From the NCBI GenBank assembly GCA_024280885.1, contig JAJRPF010000067.1:1-64000 (forward strand): a stretch of 64,000 nt of DNA. The letters run 5' to 3'. The translations under genes and the position numbers were made by a program. Within the stretch, counting starts at the first letter, position 1; every line of letters begins with the position of its first letter. Below the pieces are notes generated by a model. That model saw only the letters and a list, made by a program, of their open reading frames with translations. It did not search any database and was not told the origin of the DNA. Below, piece by piece: positions 25,724-35,900 of this stretch. This DNA comes from Planctomycetota bacterium. Its GTDB lineage: Bacteria > Planctomycetota > JAJSAM01 > JAJVHW01.

Positions 25724-26179
25724 TCAGATGAGCGGACGCATCATCCGGCACCGCCGACGCCGCATCCACGCACCGACTCCGACCAATCCGGCGAGCGAGA
25801 GACCGAAGGGTGTCGGGCTCCCCGGCCCGTTGAGCGGAGTCGGCAGAGATGGCGTCCCGGTGGGGGCGTCGGCTGTCCGATCCGCCGTCCTCTGGCCCGC
25901 CCTCAAGCCCACTGCGGGTGAAGGGGGCATCTGCCGGACCGCTTCCGTCGTGCCCACGGAAGACCGGTCAACATGAGCCCGGTCAAGACGACTCTCCGAC
26001 AGCGGCCGGGCGCGCTCCCAATGCGTCAGCCCTGCGCTCAGGAGCACTCCGGCGCGCGAGCTGACGTCCACGCTGACGTCCAACTCGGGTGCCGCCCGTG
26101 CCATCGGTACCGCCAAGGCACCCAGCAATGCACACGAGACGCCGACGGTCAGGACCCTGATCTTCAGCATCGTTCGCAT
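25724..26179 (-). CDS. Small exported protein with C-terminal membrane anchor (PEP-CTERM-like)
   Basis: The 151-aa product has a signal peptide (MRTMLKIRVLTVGVSCALLG ... ARA) and a short low-complexity body. It ends with SPTPFGLSLAGLVGVGAWMR followed by RRR, the motif-helix-basic-tail pattern of exosortase-type sorting signals, though the motif is not a textbook PEP. GGAAGGGAGG precedes the ATG. It is the second candidate surface-sorted protein in the window. It is divergent from kynureninase. Confidence 0.55.
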   Translation of the reverse strand: MRTMLKIRVLTVGVSCALLGALAVPMARAAPELDVSVDVSSRAGVLLSAGLTHWERARPLSESRLDRAHVDRSSVGTTEAVRQMPPSPAVGLRAGQRTADRTADAPTGTPSLPTPLNGPGSPTPFGLSLAGLVGVGAWMRRRRCRMMRPLI

Positions 26180-26369
26180 CGTGTCTCGCGCCTCCCTTCC
26201 AGGCTGTGATCTCCACTGCCTGTCGAGGGGGATCGCGAAGACCATGCCGCTCGCGGCTGGCGCCGTCCTGGAGACACCATCGGGCCCGCAGTAGCCTCGG
26301 ACACAAAGCGCGCGCGGCCCGAGCCATCGCCTGCCGCCGCGCCGCGCACCGACCCCACCCCCCAGGCCG

Positions 26370-27572
26370 ATGACGAGAAGGATGGACATGGACGACCCGC
26401 TGCTGCGTTACCGCGACCGCTTCCCGATCCTTGCGCGGACCAACTATCAGATCTCCAACTCGCTCGGTGCGATGCCCGGTGCCACGCGTGACCGGCTCGT
26501 CGAATACGCCGACACTTGGGCTGCGCGCGGCGTCCGCGCCTGGGGCGAGGGCTGGTGGGAGATGGCGATCGCGACCGGTGACCGCATCGCCCCGATCCTG
26601 GGCGTCGGCGCGGGCGAGACGTGCTTCCACCAGAACGTGACGCTCGCCTCGGCGGTCTTCCTCTCCTCGCTCGACTTCCGCGGCGAACGCAACAAGATCG
26701 TGATCGTCGATCTCGAGTTCCCGTCGCTGCAGTACCTCTACCACCGCCACCCCGACGCCGAAATCGTCACGATCAAGACGAAGGACGGCATGACGATTGA
26801 CGAGGACGAGTTGCTCGCCGCGATCGACGAGCGCACGGCTCTGGTCGCCGTCTCGCATGTGCTCTTCCGCTCCGCCTACGTGCTCGACGCGCAGGCCCTC
26901 GCCGCGAAGTGCCGCGAGCAAGGTGCGAAGCTGCTCCTCGATGTCTTCCAGGCCGCCGGCACCGTCCCGCTGCAACTGAAGGAATGGGGCGTGCACGCCG
27001 CCGTCGGAGGTTGCCTGAAGTGGCTCCTCGGCGGCCCCGGCAACTGCTACCTCTGGGTCAACCCCGAGATCGTCGACACGCTCGAGCCGCGGCTCACCGG
27101 ATGGCAGGCGCACTCGCGACCGTTCGCATTCGAGCCAGGGCCGATCGAGTTCCGCGAGGGCATCGGTCGCTTCCTGACCGGCACGCCGAATATCCCGGCG
27201 CTCTACGCCGCCCGCGAGGGCCTCGACATCATCGCCGAGGCGGGGCAACTCCCCATCCGCGAGAAGTCGATGCGTCAGACCGCGCATCTCGTGGCGCTCG
27301 CCGACGCCCGCGGCTGGAACGTCACCGCGCCGCGGGACCCGGGCAAGCGCGGCGGCACCGTCGCCATCAACGTCCCGCACGCCGTCGAGGTCGCCACGGA
27401 ACTCAACGCGCGCGACATCTGCTGCGACTTCCGCCCCGGCGCGGGCGTCCGCCTCTCCCCGCATCTCTACACCGAGGACGCGGAGCTCGACGCCGCCATC
27501 GACGCCATCGCCGAGATCCTCGAGACCGGCGCCTGGGAGCAGCACGCGGGCCAGAAGCGGACCGTCACGTGA
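26370..27572 (+). CDS. kynU: Kynureninase (PLP-dependent, aminotransferase class V fold)
   Basis: Kynureninase splits kynurenine to anthranilate and alanine (or 3-hydroxykynurenine to 3-hydroxyanthranilate). The ~400-aa length fits. The PLP lysine lies in GGCLKWLLGGPGNCYLWV. The cofactor Asp precedes it in LLLDVFQAAGTVPLQL, and a substrate-site stretch is visible as WQAHSRPFAFEPGP. Three in-frame ATGs (26370, 26382, 26388) compete for the start. Its stop overlaps the start of the formamidase gene, so kynU and kynB form an operon. Confidence 0.87.
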   Translation: MTRRMDMDDPLLRYRDRFPILARTNYQISNSLGAMPGATRDRLVEYADTWAARGVRAWGEGWWEMAIATGDRIAPILGVGAGETCFHQNVTLASAVFLSSLDFRGERNKIVIVDLEFPSLQYLYHRHPDAEIVTIKTKDGMTIDEDELLAAIDERTALVAVSHVLFRSAYVLDAQALAAKCREQGAKLLLDVFQAAGTVPLQLKEWGVHAAVGGCLKWLLGGPGNCYLWVNPEIVDTLEPRLTGWQAHSRPFAFEPGPIEFREGIGRFLTGTPNIPALYAAREGLDIIAEAGQLPIREKSMRQTAHLVALADARGWNVTAPRDPGKRGGTVAINVPHAVEVATELNARDICCDFRPGAGVRLSPHLYTEDAELDAAIDAIAEILETGAWEQHAGQKRTVT

Positions 27573-28192
27573 GCTTGATCGACATCTCGCAGAAGGTGAC
27601 GCCAGCGTCGTCCGTCTTCCCGGGCGACACCCGCTTCACGCTGCGCCGCGTCGCGAGTCTTGCAGACGGAGCGCCGTGCGACGTCGGCACCATCGAGACC
27701 ACGCTGCACATCGGCACCCACGCCGACGCGCCGAGTCATTTCGTACCGGGCGCCGACGGCATCGGCGAGGTCCCCCTCGAACGCTACTTCGGCCCGGTTC
27801 GCGTCGTCGAACGCATCGGCGACGGGGCGCTGACCGCCGACGAGGTCCGCGCGTGGAATCCCATCCGTGGCATGCGCTACCTCGTCCGCACCCGCACCGC
27901 GATCGACCCCACCGAATGGCCGCCCGCGTTCGCGCATCTCGCCCCCGATGCCGCCACGGTCCTCGCGCAAGCGGGCGTCGTTCTCTTCGGCATCGACACC
28001 CCGAGCGTGGACCACCAGGAGAGCCAGACCCTCGACGCCCACAAGGCGCTGCTGGCCGGCAACGTCGCCATCCTCGAGAACCTCGACCTCACCGGCGTCC
28101 GCCCGATGCCCTACGAGTTGATCGCCTTCCCGCTACGCATCCCCGGCGCCGACGCCAGCCCTGTAAGGGCCGTCCTGCGCACGCTGATGTAG
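27569..28192 (+). CDS. kynB: Kynurenine formamidase (cyclase-like, metal-dependent)
   Basis: KynB hydrolyses N-formylkynurenine to kynurenine. The 207-aa protein carries the metal-binding signature HxGTHxDxPxH as LHIGTHADAPSHF (residues 49-61). It opens with IDISQKVTPASSVFPGDTRF, typical of the cyclase family, and keeps GIDTPSVDHQES later. GTG at 27569 overlaps the kynU stop. Context with kynU supports the specific role over a generic cyclase. Confidence 0.87.
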   Translation: MSLIDISQKVTPASSVFPGDTRFTLRRVASLADGAPCDVGTIETTLHIGTHADAPSHFVPGADGIGEVPLERYFGPVRVVERIGDGALTADEVRAWNPIRGMRYLVRTRTAIDPTEWPPAFAHLAPDAATVLAQAGVVLFGIDTPSVDHQESQTLDAHKALLAGNVAILENLDLTGVRPMPYELIAFPLRIPGADASPVRAVLRTLM

Positions 28193-28213
28193 GCACGCTG
28201 ACGGAGGCGCGGA

Positions 28214-29767
28214 TCACCCCCGCAGCTTGAAGCGCTGGATCTTCCCCGTCGCCGTCTTCGGAAGTTCCGTCACGAACTCGATCCACCGCGGGCGCTTGTA
28301 CGCCGACAGCTTCTCGACGCAATGCGAGACGAGATCGACCTGCATCTGCTCGTCGCCGTCGTACCCCGGGTTCAGCAGCACGAACGCCTTCGGCTTCACG
28401 AGATCCGACTTGTCGCGCTTCGCCACCACCGCGCATTCCTGCACCGCCGGATGCGAGATCAACGCGCTCTCGACCTCGACCGGACTCGTCCAGATCCCGC
28501 CGACTTTCAGCATGTCGTCGCTGCGCCCGGCGTGCCAGTAGTAGCCGTCTTCGTCGACGCGGTACTTGTCCCCGGTGAAGAGCCACTCGCCCAGGAACGT
28601 CTCGCGACTGCGCGCGCACTGATGCAGATAGGAGAGCGCCGTCGCCTCGCCCTTCACGATCAGGTTGCCGACCTCGCCCTGCGGCAGATCGTTCATCTCC
28701 TCGTCAACGATCCGCACCTCGAAGCCCGGCACCGGCTTCCCGCTCGACCCCGGCCGCACGTCATCCGGCCAGTTGCTGATGAAGATGTGGAACGCCTCCG
28801 TCGACCCGATCCCGTCGATGATCGTGAGCCCCGTCAGCTCCTTCCACTGCTGCCAGATCGGCGCCGGTAGCGCTTCGCCCGCCGACACGCAGAGCCGCAA
28901 CGACGAGAGGTCATACGTCGCCTTGAGATCCACCATCGCCATCGTCGCGGCATAGCCGGTCGGCGCGTTGTAGAGGATCGTCGGCTTGAAGCGATCGACC
29001 AGCTCCAGCACGTTCGACGGCACGCGCGGCGTCCCATCCAGCAGCACAACACTCGCCCCCACGTACCACGGGAAGATGAGGTTGCCGCCCAGCCCGAACG
29101 TGAAGAAGAGCTTCGCCCCCGCGAACGTCCGATCGGCCTCCGTCAGCGCCATGACGTCGACGCCCCAGTTGTGCGCGGTGATGGGGTAGTCCTTGTGCGC
29201 GTGGAGGATGCCCTTCGGCTCGCCCGTCGTCCCAGACGAGTAGTTGAGCGAGCAGAAGTCATCCCGATGACTCGGCGCCGCCACGCACTCCTCCGACTGT
29301 CCCTCGATGAACGCGGCGTACGTCGTATCGCCCGCGCGCTCCGCCGCCCCGATCACGATCACCACTTCCAGGAACTCCAACCCGTCCCGGATCTCCTCGA
29401 TCCCCGCGAGCAGCTTCTCGTGCACGATCAACACGCGCGGCCGCGCATCGCGCAGGATGTACTCGTACTCGTACGGCTTCAGCATCGCGTTCATGCCGAT
29501 CGCGATCCCGCCGATCTTCACAATCCCGAAGAACGACGTCACCCACTCCGGCAGATCCAGCGACAAGAGCCCGACGTACTCACCCTCGCGCACCCCCGCC
29601 GCCCGCAGCGCATTGCCGACCTGATTGACCTCGGCCGACACCTGCGCAAACGTCAGCGTGCGTTGCTTGCTGAAGAGCGCATCCTTCGCCCCGCGCTCGG
29701 CGAGATTGCGTTCCAGGATGTCCACGCAGTTGTAGTGCAGAGGCAGTTCATCGGCCCGGAGCGGCAT
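28214..29767 (-). CDS. Aryl-CoA ligase (benzoate-CoA / 2-aminobenzoate-CoA ligase type)
   Basis: The enzyme activates an aromatic acid with ATP and CoA. In the 517-aa product the AMP-binding P-loop is YSSGTTGEPKG, the A5 motif is DGIGSTEAFHIF, the A7/A8 region is LFTGDKYRVDEDGYYWHAGR, and the C-terminal catalytic lysine is in LPKTATGKIQRFKLRG. The overall pattern matches the benzoate-CoA ligase branch. Convergence with kynU-kynB, 21 bp away, suggests anthranilate as substrate. AGGAG lies 8 nt before the ATG. Confidence 0.85.
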   Translation of the reverse strand: MPLRADELPLHYNCVDILERNLAERGAKDALFSKQRTLTFAQVSAEVNQVGNALRAAGVREGEYVGLLSLDLPEWVTSFFGIVKIGGIAIGMNAMLKPYEYEYILRDARPRVLIVHEKLLAGIEEIRDGLEFLEVVIVIGAAERAGDTTYAAFIEGQSEECVAAPSHRDDFCSLNYSSGTTGEPKGILHAHKDYPITAHNWGVDVMALTEADRTFAGAKLFFTFGLGGNLIFPWYVGASVVLLDGTPRVPSNVLELVDRFKPTILYNAPTGYAATMAMVDLKATYDLSSLRLCVSAGEALPAPIWQQWKELTGLTIIDGIGSTEAFHIFISNWPDDVRPGSSGKPVPGFEVRIVDEEMNDLPQGEVGNLIVKGEATALSYLHQCARSRETFLGEWLFTGDKYRVDEDGYYWHAGRSDDMLKVGGIWTSPVEVESALISHPAVQECAVVAKRDKSDLVKPKAFVLLNPGYDGDEQMQVDLVSHCVEKLSAYKRPRWIEFVTELPKTATGKIQRFKLRG

Positions 29768-30264
29768 GGGGGAGTCTCCTGCAAAGCGCGGATGTCGGTG
29801 TGCGCGGAAGTAGCGGAAGTAGCGGAAGTAAGCGGCGCGGTTTCCAGTCCCGAAGAGTCACGTCGGGCGCGATCGGCCACGGACTCTACCCGACCACCGC
29901 GACCCGAGTCACCAGGCCGCTGCCGACGCCGGGAGTCCCGAGTCGCAGCGCGCCGACCCATGCTGCGCTACCCGGCCCCGTAACGACGGATGGCGCGCCG
30001 ACCACAGAGGGCCAGCGCGCCACTTCCTTCCCATCCCACGGCGCAAGCCGCCAGGACGAAGAACCCTACGCCGCGCCCCGCGCCGTCTCAAGACCGTTCA
30101 CAGAAATCTCCCGACCGAGCGCGCCCGCCGGAATCCGCACAACACAAAAGTCGAGCCCACCCGACATCCCAGACGTTGACCCAACGCCCCCGGGACGGCA
30201 CGATCTGCGCTCACGCGTGCAAACCCGCCCCGCAAGAGGCGCAGACCGCGCGTGCCACCACGGC
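29768..30264. other. Intergenic region before tRNA-Sec
   Basis: About 500 bases without a convincing gene. It includes a ninefold-periodic run GCGGAAGTA repeated about three and a half times at 29806-29838. Promoters for the CoA ligase (minus) and tRNA-Sec (plus) should lie here. Confidence 0.45.
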
Positions 30265-30360
30265 GGGAGCAGATGGGTTCCTGGTGGGCCCCCCGGTCTT
30301 CAAAACCGGTGAGCCGGGCGATCCCCGGTTGGTTGGTTCGATTCCGATGTGCTCCCGCCA
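30265..30360 (+). tRNA. selC: Selenocysteine tRNA (anticodon TCA)
   Basis: The 96-nt sequence including CCA has the special shape of bacterial tRNA-Sec. The acceptor GGGAGCA pairs with TGCTCCC, followed by G73 and CCA. A six-pair D-stem (GGGTTC with GGGCCC) is present. The anticodon stem CCGGT/ACCGG holds TCA, there is a long variable arm (AGCCGGG/CCCCGGTT), and the T-loop contains TTCGATT. It reads UGA as selenocysteine with SelA, SelB and SelD, none of which is in this window. One pair at the acceptor base is G-G. Confidence 0.93.
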
Positions 30361-30480
30361 AACGCGCTTAGTCTCGCTGGGGTAAAGGCTTACGTCGAAG
30401 GTCGGGCGCGCGATCCGCCGCGATCCGCCGCGCCTGCCGAGACGCGGGAATCCCACAGCGTCCCAGAGCGTCCCCCAGAG

Positions 30481-30500
30481 TCCACCGAGCTCCCACTAGT
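30481..30500 (+). repeat. 20-bp direct repeat, left copy
   Basis: TCCACCGAGCTCCCACTAGT recurs at 36879-36898 with one change. The two copies enclose 6.4 kb with two large secreted-protein genes and relics of integrase 3' ends. The left copy lies 120 bp after tRNA-Sec. A candidate attachment or insertion scar. Confidence 0.55.
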
Positions 30501-30621
30501 TTTCCCACTAGTCACGGGGCACGGGATCCCGCGAAGTGGGCGCATGACAACGACGGAGCTCAGAAGTCCCCGCGCGAACACGACCGCGCCGGCAGCCGCC
30601 TGGCGCGACTCGGGATCAGCG

Positions 30622-32514
30622 CTAGCGCGCCACCGGCGTCATCGGCTCCGACGTCGCCACGTTGTCCGCGAAGTTCACGTCGGGAAGCTCGCCGGCGACT
30701 TCGATCGACAGGCGGGCGCCGGCGAGGTTGGTCGTCGGGCCGCCGCCCTCCCACCTGAACCGCCGGACGACCGACGCCCCGCGCCGGACGCGGAATGGCC
30801 GCCACTGCCCGGAGTCCCGTCGGGGGGGGATCTCGAGCGGAGGGACGTCTGAGAAGAACTCGAGCGTCACGCCGCTGCGCACCATCCTTACCGCGCGGCG
30901 CGACGCATTTCGGATGCGCACCCTCGCCGTCACGCGATAGCGCCCGCCGCCGAGATCGACCGCGCGCGGGAAGCCGATCCACTGGACGCTGAGGTCCGGC
31001 AGCGGGAGCGCCTTGCGCGCCGTGAGATCGACCCGCCCCACGAACCCGCCGCCGAGCGCGTAGGCCGTCGTCCCGTCGGACGTGATCGCGAGGCCGGCGA
31101 CCCCGATCCCGCGCCCGCATCCTCTGGGGGAGCGGCACGTCGCCGTGATGATCGCACCGGGGTCGTCCGGGTCGATCGCCTGGATCCGGATGCCGGGGAC
31201 GAGGCGGACCCCGAGGATCGCATGGGCCTCGCTGTAGTATCCTGCGCGGCGGGACGTGGCGGGCGTCGCGATCGCCCAGCGGTCGGCGCCCGTAGCGACG
31301 GCGAGGAGCCCCGCGATCCAACGGGAGGGGTAGATCGCGTAACGACTCGCGCCATAGATACGTTCCGCGTAGTTCAACACGCCGCCCTCGAAGCCGGCGG
31401 CTTCGTATCGACGGGCGTAACCGTCGCCGGAGAACGCCGGATCGGGAGCGCCGTCGCGGAGGCGCCGCCGGAGCCCAAACTCGTTGAGCGCGACGATCCG
31501 GCCTGTGCCGTCGAGAGCGACCTGCGTGGCCGGGAATGTCGTTTCGCTCTCCCAGCGGGCTCCGGCGGAAACACGAAAGTCCGTGTCGACCGCGCCCGTG
31601 GCGTCGAAGCGTGTGACATCGAAGTAGCCGTCCCGCTCTCCCTGCACGGCGACGACGGCGCGCCCCTCGAAATCGACGGCGAAGTCCGCCACGGAAACGG
31701 ACTCGGGAGCGTACCACGGCCCGACCTGCGCGAACCCGCCGCCGTACTCGGTGTCGATCGTCCCGTCGGCCGAGATCCGGACGAGGCCGTAGATCGTATC
31801 GAACCTGCCCGTGGGACCCGGCGTCGCACTCGGCTTCGCGGCGAGGGCGAGCATCGCGCCGTCGCCGCCTGCCGCGTGGACCGGGCCGAAGAGTTGCGGC
31901 CCGTTCGCTGGGTCCGGGTCGAGGACGCCGCCCGCGGCGAACGCGGGGTCGAGAGCCCCGTCGGCGAGCAGGCGTACGGCTCTGGACCGCCAATCCGGAT
32001 CATACGAATCTTGGTACGCGGCGATGACGACGATCCGCCCCGCGCCGTCGACCTCGAGACTGAGTCGCGGCTGGCGCCACCACCCATATTCGATGGTGGG
32101 AAGCTCCGCGACCCCGGCGCTCCCGAACGTCGGATCGAGCTGGCCGTCGCCGTCGAGCCGCACAACGCGCGGCGTGTCGAAGGTCGTTCCTCCGACGAGG
32201 ACCCGCCCCATGTCGTCCAGGCCGATGGCACTGTATGAGTCGAACCCGGCGGTGCGCAGCGACCGGGCCGACCTCCGTGCGTACGCGTCGTCCGCCGAGA
32301 GCCGGGCGAGCGACGGGTTCGGCTCGAACTCATCCTGTGCAAGACTTGGGGCCGACGCCACGAGGACGATCACGCAGGCGAGAGAAAGGCGGTGGGCTGA
32401 TCGTCGTTGAATAGGACTGTCCTCGCTCGCTCGAGACGCGCGAGCAAGGTGGAGGATAGCGCTCCCGGGCGTGCCGTCCACGCGGCACGTACGGATTCCG
32501 GTGAACTTGGTCAC
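30622..32514 (-). CDS. Exported delta-60-repeat (DUF5122) beta-propeller protein
   Basis: The protein has a hydrophobic export signal (LSLACVIVLVASAPSLAQ, about residues 44-62 from the first start, so the real start is probably further in). Repeated units of the delta-60 type follow (RLDGDGQLDPTFGSAGV; RLLADGALDPAFAAGGVL; RFDATGAVDTDF; RLRDGAPDPAFSGDGY). The C-terminal ~130 residues form a CARDB-like beta domain (YRVTARVRIRNASRRAVRMV ... NFADNVATSEP). It is probably an outer-surface protein; binding partners are unknown. Confidence 0.7.
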   Translation of the reverse strand: MTKFTGIRTCRVDGTPGSAILHLARASRASEDSPIQRRSAHRLSLACVIVLVASAPSLAQDEFEPNPSLARLSADDAYARRSARSLRTAGFDSYSAIGLDDMGRVLVGGTTFDTPRVVRLDGDGQLDPTFGSAGVAELPTIEYGWWRQPRLSLEVDGAGRIVVIAAYQDSYDPDWRSRAVRLLADGALDPAFAAGGVLDPDPANGPQLFGPVHAAGGDGAMLALAAKPSATPGPTGRFDTIYGLVRISADGTIDTEYGGGFAQVGPWYAPESVSVADFAVDFEGRAVVAVQGERDGYFDVTRFDATGAVDTDFRVSAGARWESETTFPATQVALDGTGRIVALNEFGLRRRLRDGAPDPAFSGDGYARRYEAAGFEGGVLNYAERIYGASRYAIYPSRWIAGLLAVATGADRWAIATPATSRRAGYYSEAHAILGVRLVPGIRIQAIDPDDPGAIITATCRSPRGCGRGIGVAGLAITSDGTTAYALGGGFVGRVDLTARKALPLPDLSVQWIGFPRAVDLGGGRYRVTARVRIRNASRRAVRMVRSGVTLEFFSDVPPLEIPPRRDSGQWRPFRVRRGASVVRRFRWEGGGPTTNLAGARLSIEVAGELPDVNFADNVATSEPMTPVAR

Positions 32515-32726
32515 TCGGTGAGATCCGGCATCGGCGGGGGCGTCGTAGGGACCGTCTGGGTGACCGACGTCCGGAGCCAGGCTCGCTTCTTCGGCGAGCC
32601 GACACGTCGCTCAGTGGCGTCCCGTGAGGGTCGACGCCGTCGGCGGATCGCTGAGATCCCGGGGCTCCCGGACGTCAACTACGGCTCGCACGATGCACCT
32701 AACGTACTGCCGCTCAGCAGCGAGCG

Positions 32727-32800
32727 TGGTCGTCGAGTCGCTCCAGGCGGCCACAAGGGCTGAGAGACGCGGGTCTGCGGGGGGTACAGGAGCGGGATCA
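32727..32800 (-). pseudogene. Relic of integrase 3' end (copy 1)
   Basis: The plus strand matches 38222-38290, the 3' coding end of the intact integrase. Shared words are GCGTGGTCGTCGAG, CCAGGCGGCCA and a GACGCG.G.GTC block. No longer reading frame remains. See the other copies at 36106-36180 and 36750-36832. Confidence 0.5.
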
Positions 32801-32982
32801 CCGACGCTGCCGAGATCTCGGGGCCCGCGCCGTCGCCGCGGGCGAGATTCGGCGGTTGGCCACGATCGCTGCGGTGGACGCGTCCGGTCGTCCCGGCAGA
32901 ACCTCAGCGCAGCCCCGGCGCGCGCGGACGCTCGGTCCTGTTACGATCGAAGTGGCCGGGGGCCGAAGTGAGGAGACGGACG

Positions 32983-35900
32983 ATGCGTCGCGTGGTATTC
33001 GTCGGAGCACTGGCCGTCGTGGCCGCGCTCGCGCTGTGGTTCATGAACGGCTCACTTGAGCCGCGTTCGAACGGTCCAACCGCGCCTTCCGGCGATGAGG
33101 CTTCTGCTACCGCGCCTCGGGAGCGCGGTGTCCGAGAGCGAAGCGTGGCGTCAGCGGAGGCGCCGCCGCCGAGCACGGTCCCCGAGGGCGCATGTATCAT
33201 CGTCACCGTAGTCGACGTCGATGACGATCCGGTGGCCGGCGCGACGGTCCGTGTCGCACGCGCGGACCGCGATGGGGACTATCAGATGAGTTCAAGCGGG
33301 TTCTACCCGTCGCGAACCACGCTTGACACGTTCGCCGAGATCACGTCTGGCCCGGACGGCCGCGCCGGGTTGGCAGACGTCACCACGGGGCGCTGGCTGC
33401 TCGTCGCCGACGCGCCAGGCCACGCACGGACGGAGGCCGAGGTGATCTGGGTGGAGGGCGATGCTCCCGCCGAGACCGTTCTGCGCATGCAGCCAGGCGG
33501 ATCGCTGACCGTCACTGTCCGTGATGGAAACGGCGTTCCGCGCATCGGAGTGGAAGTCTTCGTTGCCGTACCCAGTTCGCGATTTGGGCCGGCCGGGCCA
33601 GCGCGCACTTGGCGCGCGATTTCCGGCGTCTCGGGAACCGCACAGGTGGTCGGCCTGTCGCCGGGCGTGTTCGAGATCCGCGCTTGGACGGAGGCATCTG
33701 GTTTCACCCGTTCTCGCTATGTCCGCCTCCCCGCCGTGAAGCGCGTCGATGTCGTCCTGCCAGATGGTGGGACGTTTCGGGGGCGCATCGTGGACGCGAC
33801 GGGAAGCGGAGTCGCAGAGGCGCAGGTCATACTCTGGTCTGGGGCCTGGATGTCGTTCGCGAGTCGTGTGGCGACTGCGACCACCGGCTCCGACGGCACG
33901 TACGCAGCGAGGACATACACGGAGCACGCGTCGGTGAAGCGCCTCGACGTGCGCGCGAGCGGTTTCGCGACGCGGCGCATGGAAATCCCGCACGCGTCGG
34001 TTGAGGAAGGCCGCACTGCCACGCTCGAGGACGTCGTCCTGACCCCCGGCGCACGGGTCGAGGGTGTGGTCACCGGACCCGACGGCCCGGTCTCCGGTGC
34101 ACGCATCGAGGTCCTCGTCCCCGGCCCTGGGCCATTCGGGGAACGGGAGACGGAGTCGACGACTGCGGACGCGGCCGGACACTACACCCTGGAGGGCTTG
34201 CCCGCCGGCAGCGTCCTGCTGCGCGCGTTCGCGGCGGGGCTCGTGCAGGAAGGGGCCGATCGCTATGGCGAGATCGGAGGGTTCGGGAACGTGCGGGGCG
34301 AACTCGACGAGCTCCCGCAGAGCGCGGTCGTGGAGCTCGCGAAGGGCGATCGCATGATGCGAGATCTGCGGATGGAACGCCGCGCGGACTCGACGAAGAT
34401 CCGCCCCGTCTTCGCGGGTGTCGTGCGGCACGAGGACGGGACACCAGTGCCGCATGCGGATGTCCGCGTCGCGGGGTACGCCAACCACTGCTTCATCCGG
34501 GACGCCGGCCACACGGTGTCCGCGGCGGACGGCTCGTTTCGCGTCGTCGGTGAGGCCGCGGCCGGCGACTTCCAGGTCTACGGCGCGACGTACGCATTCG
34601 GCAGCGACGAGTCGCTTCGGCTTGAGGCGCACGACGAGGGGCCGTTTGAGGGCCTGGAGATCGTCCTGAGCAGGACGCCGTGGGTCGAAGGGCGCGTGCG
34701 TTCGGCGCTGGGGCTGCCGGTCGCCGGAGCCCGGGTCCGCATCGGAACGCACCACTACTCGAAGGGCGGCGAGTCGTGCGTGTGGGACGAGACGCGGCCC
34801 GGCACTGTGGCCGCCGACGGGACGTTTCGGATTCCGGTTGGGTCGCAGCAGTCCGGGGGCTCCAGCTGGGACTCCCAGGGCAACGACATCGTCGTGTGCA
34901 TCGAGGCGACCGGGCACGCGCCCGCGATCTCGACGTCGTTCACGTGGGAGAACGCGAAGGACGGCGTCACCCTGCCCGAGATCGAGCTCTCGGCCGGTGC
35001 GGAGATCCGGGGCGTCGTCGTAGACGAGGACGGCACGGCTCTGTCTGGGATCGACGTGCATCTCGGCGCGTCCGGCTCTGTCGGCACTTCGGGCTGGCCG
35101 CCGGAGCGTCCGCCGATTCCTCCGGGCGTCGCGTGGACGACGTCCGACGCATCAGGCGGCTTCGTGATCGAGCGGCTCCCGGCCGCGGTGTACGCAATCT
35201 CCGCGTCCGCTCCCGAGCGGCTCCCGGTTGCGGAGCAGGTAAGAGCGCCTGCGACGGGCGTGCGCCTGACGCTGTCCGCAGCATTCCGTATCCACGGCAC
35301 GGCGCTTGCCCCCGACGGTGGTCCGCTTCGCGGCGCCGAGGTCTCCCTGCACCAAGGAGAGCGATGGGCGGGACGCATGACGACCGGAGAGGCCGGGGAG
35401 TTCGCATTCGATGCGGTGCGTGCGGGCGAGTACGAGGTGCGCGTTCAGCCCCCGGAGGACGGGCCGAACGCGCTCGTGCTCGTTGTGACCGCACGCACGC
35501 GCGAACCCGCACTGTCGCTGCAGACCGTGGCGGGAGAGACGTTGTCCGGGACGTTCCTCGACGGCGGCGGCCGTCCGGTCGCCGATTGCCACGTCGACGT
35601 GATGCAGGAGGGCGACCTCGCGACGCCGTGGGGCCTGAGCACCCGAACGGACGAGCAGGGGCGGTTCACGGTGGGGCGCCTGGTGGCGGGTCCCGTTGTG
35701 CTGTCGATCTCGCGTGACGGCGAGTCCATCGGGGTCGAGGGTGTCGAGGCGGGGGGGCACGTCGATATCCGCCTGGGCGGAACATCGCGGATCGCCGGGA
35801 GCGTGCACCAACCGGACGACCAGAGAAGGACCTGGTGGGGCGCCACGCTGAGGTTGCGCCCCCTCGACGCCAGCGTGGAATCGTCTCTCGTACGCACCGT

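Noticed and set aside
29806..29838. GCGGAAGTA tandem repeat as regulatory array
   Set aside because: Only three to four short copies, no dyad, and no clear promoter around it.
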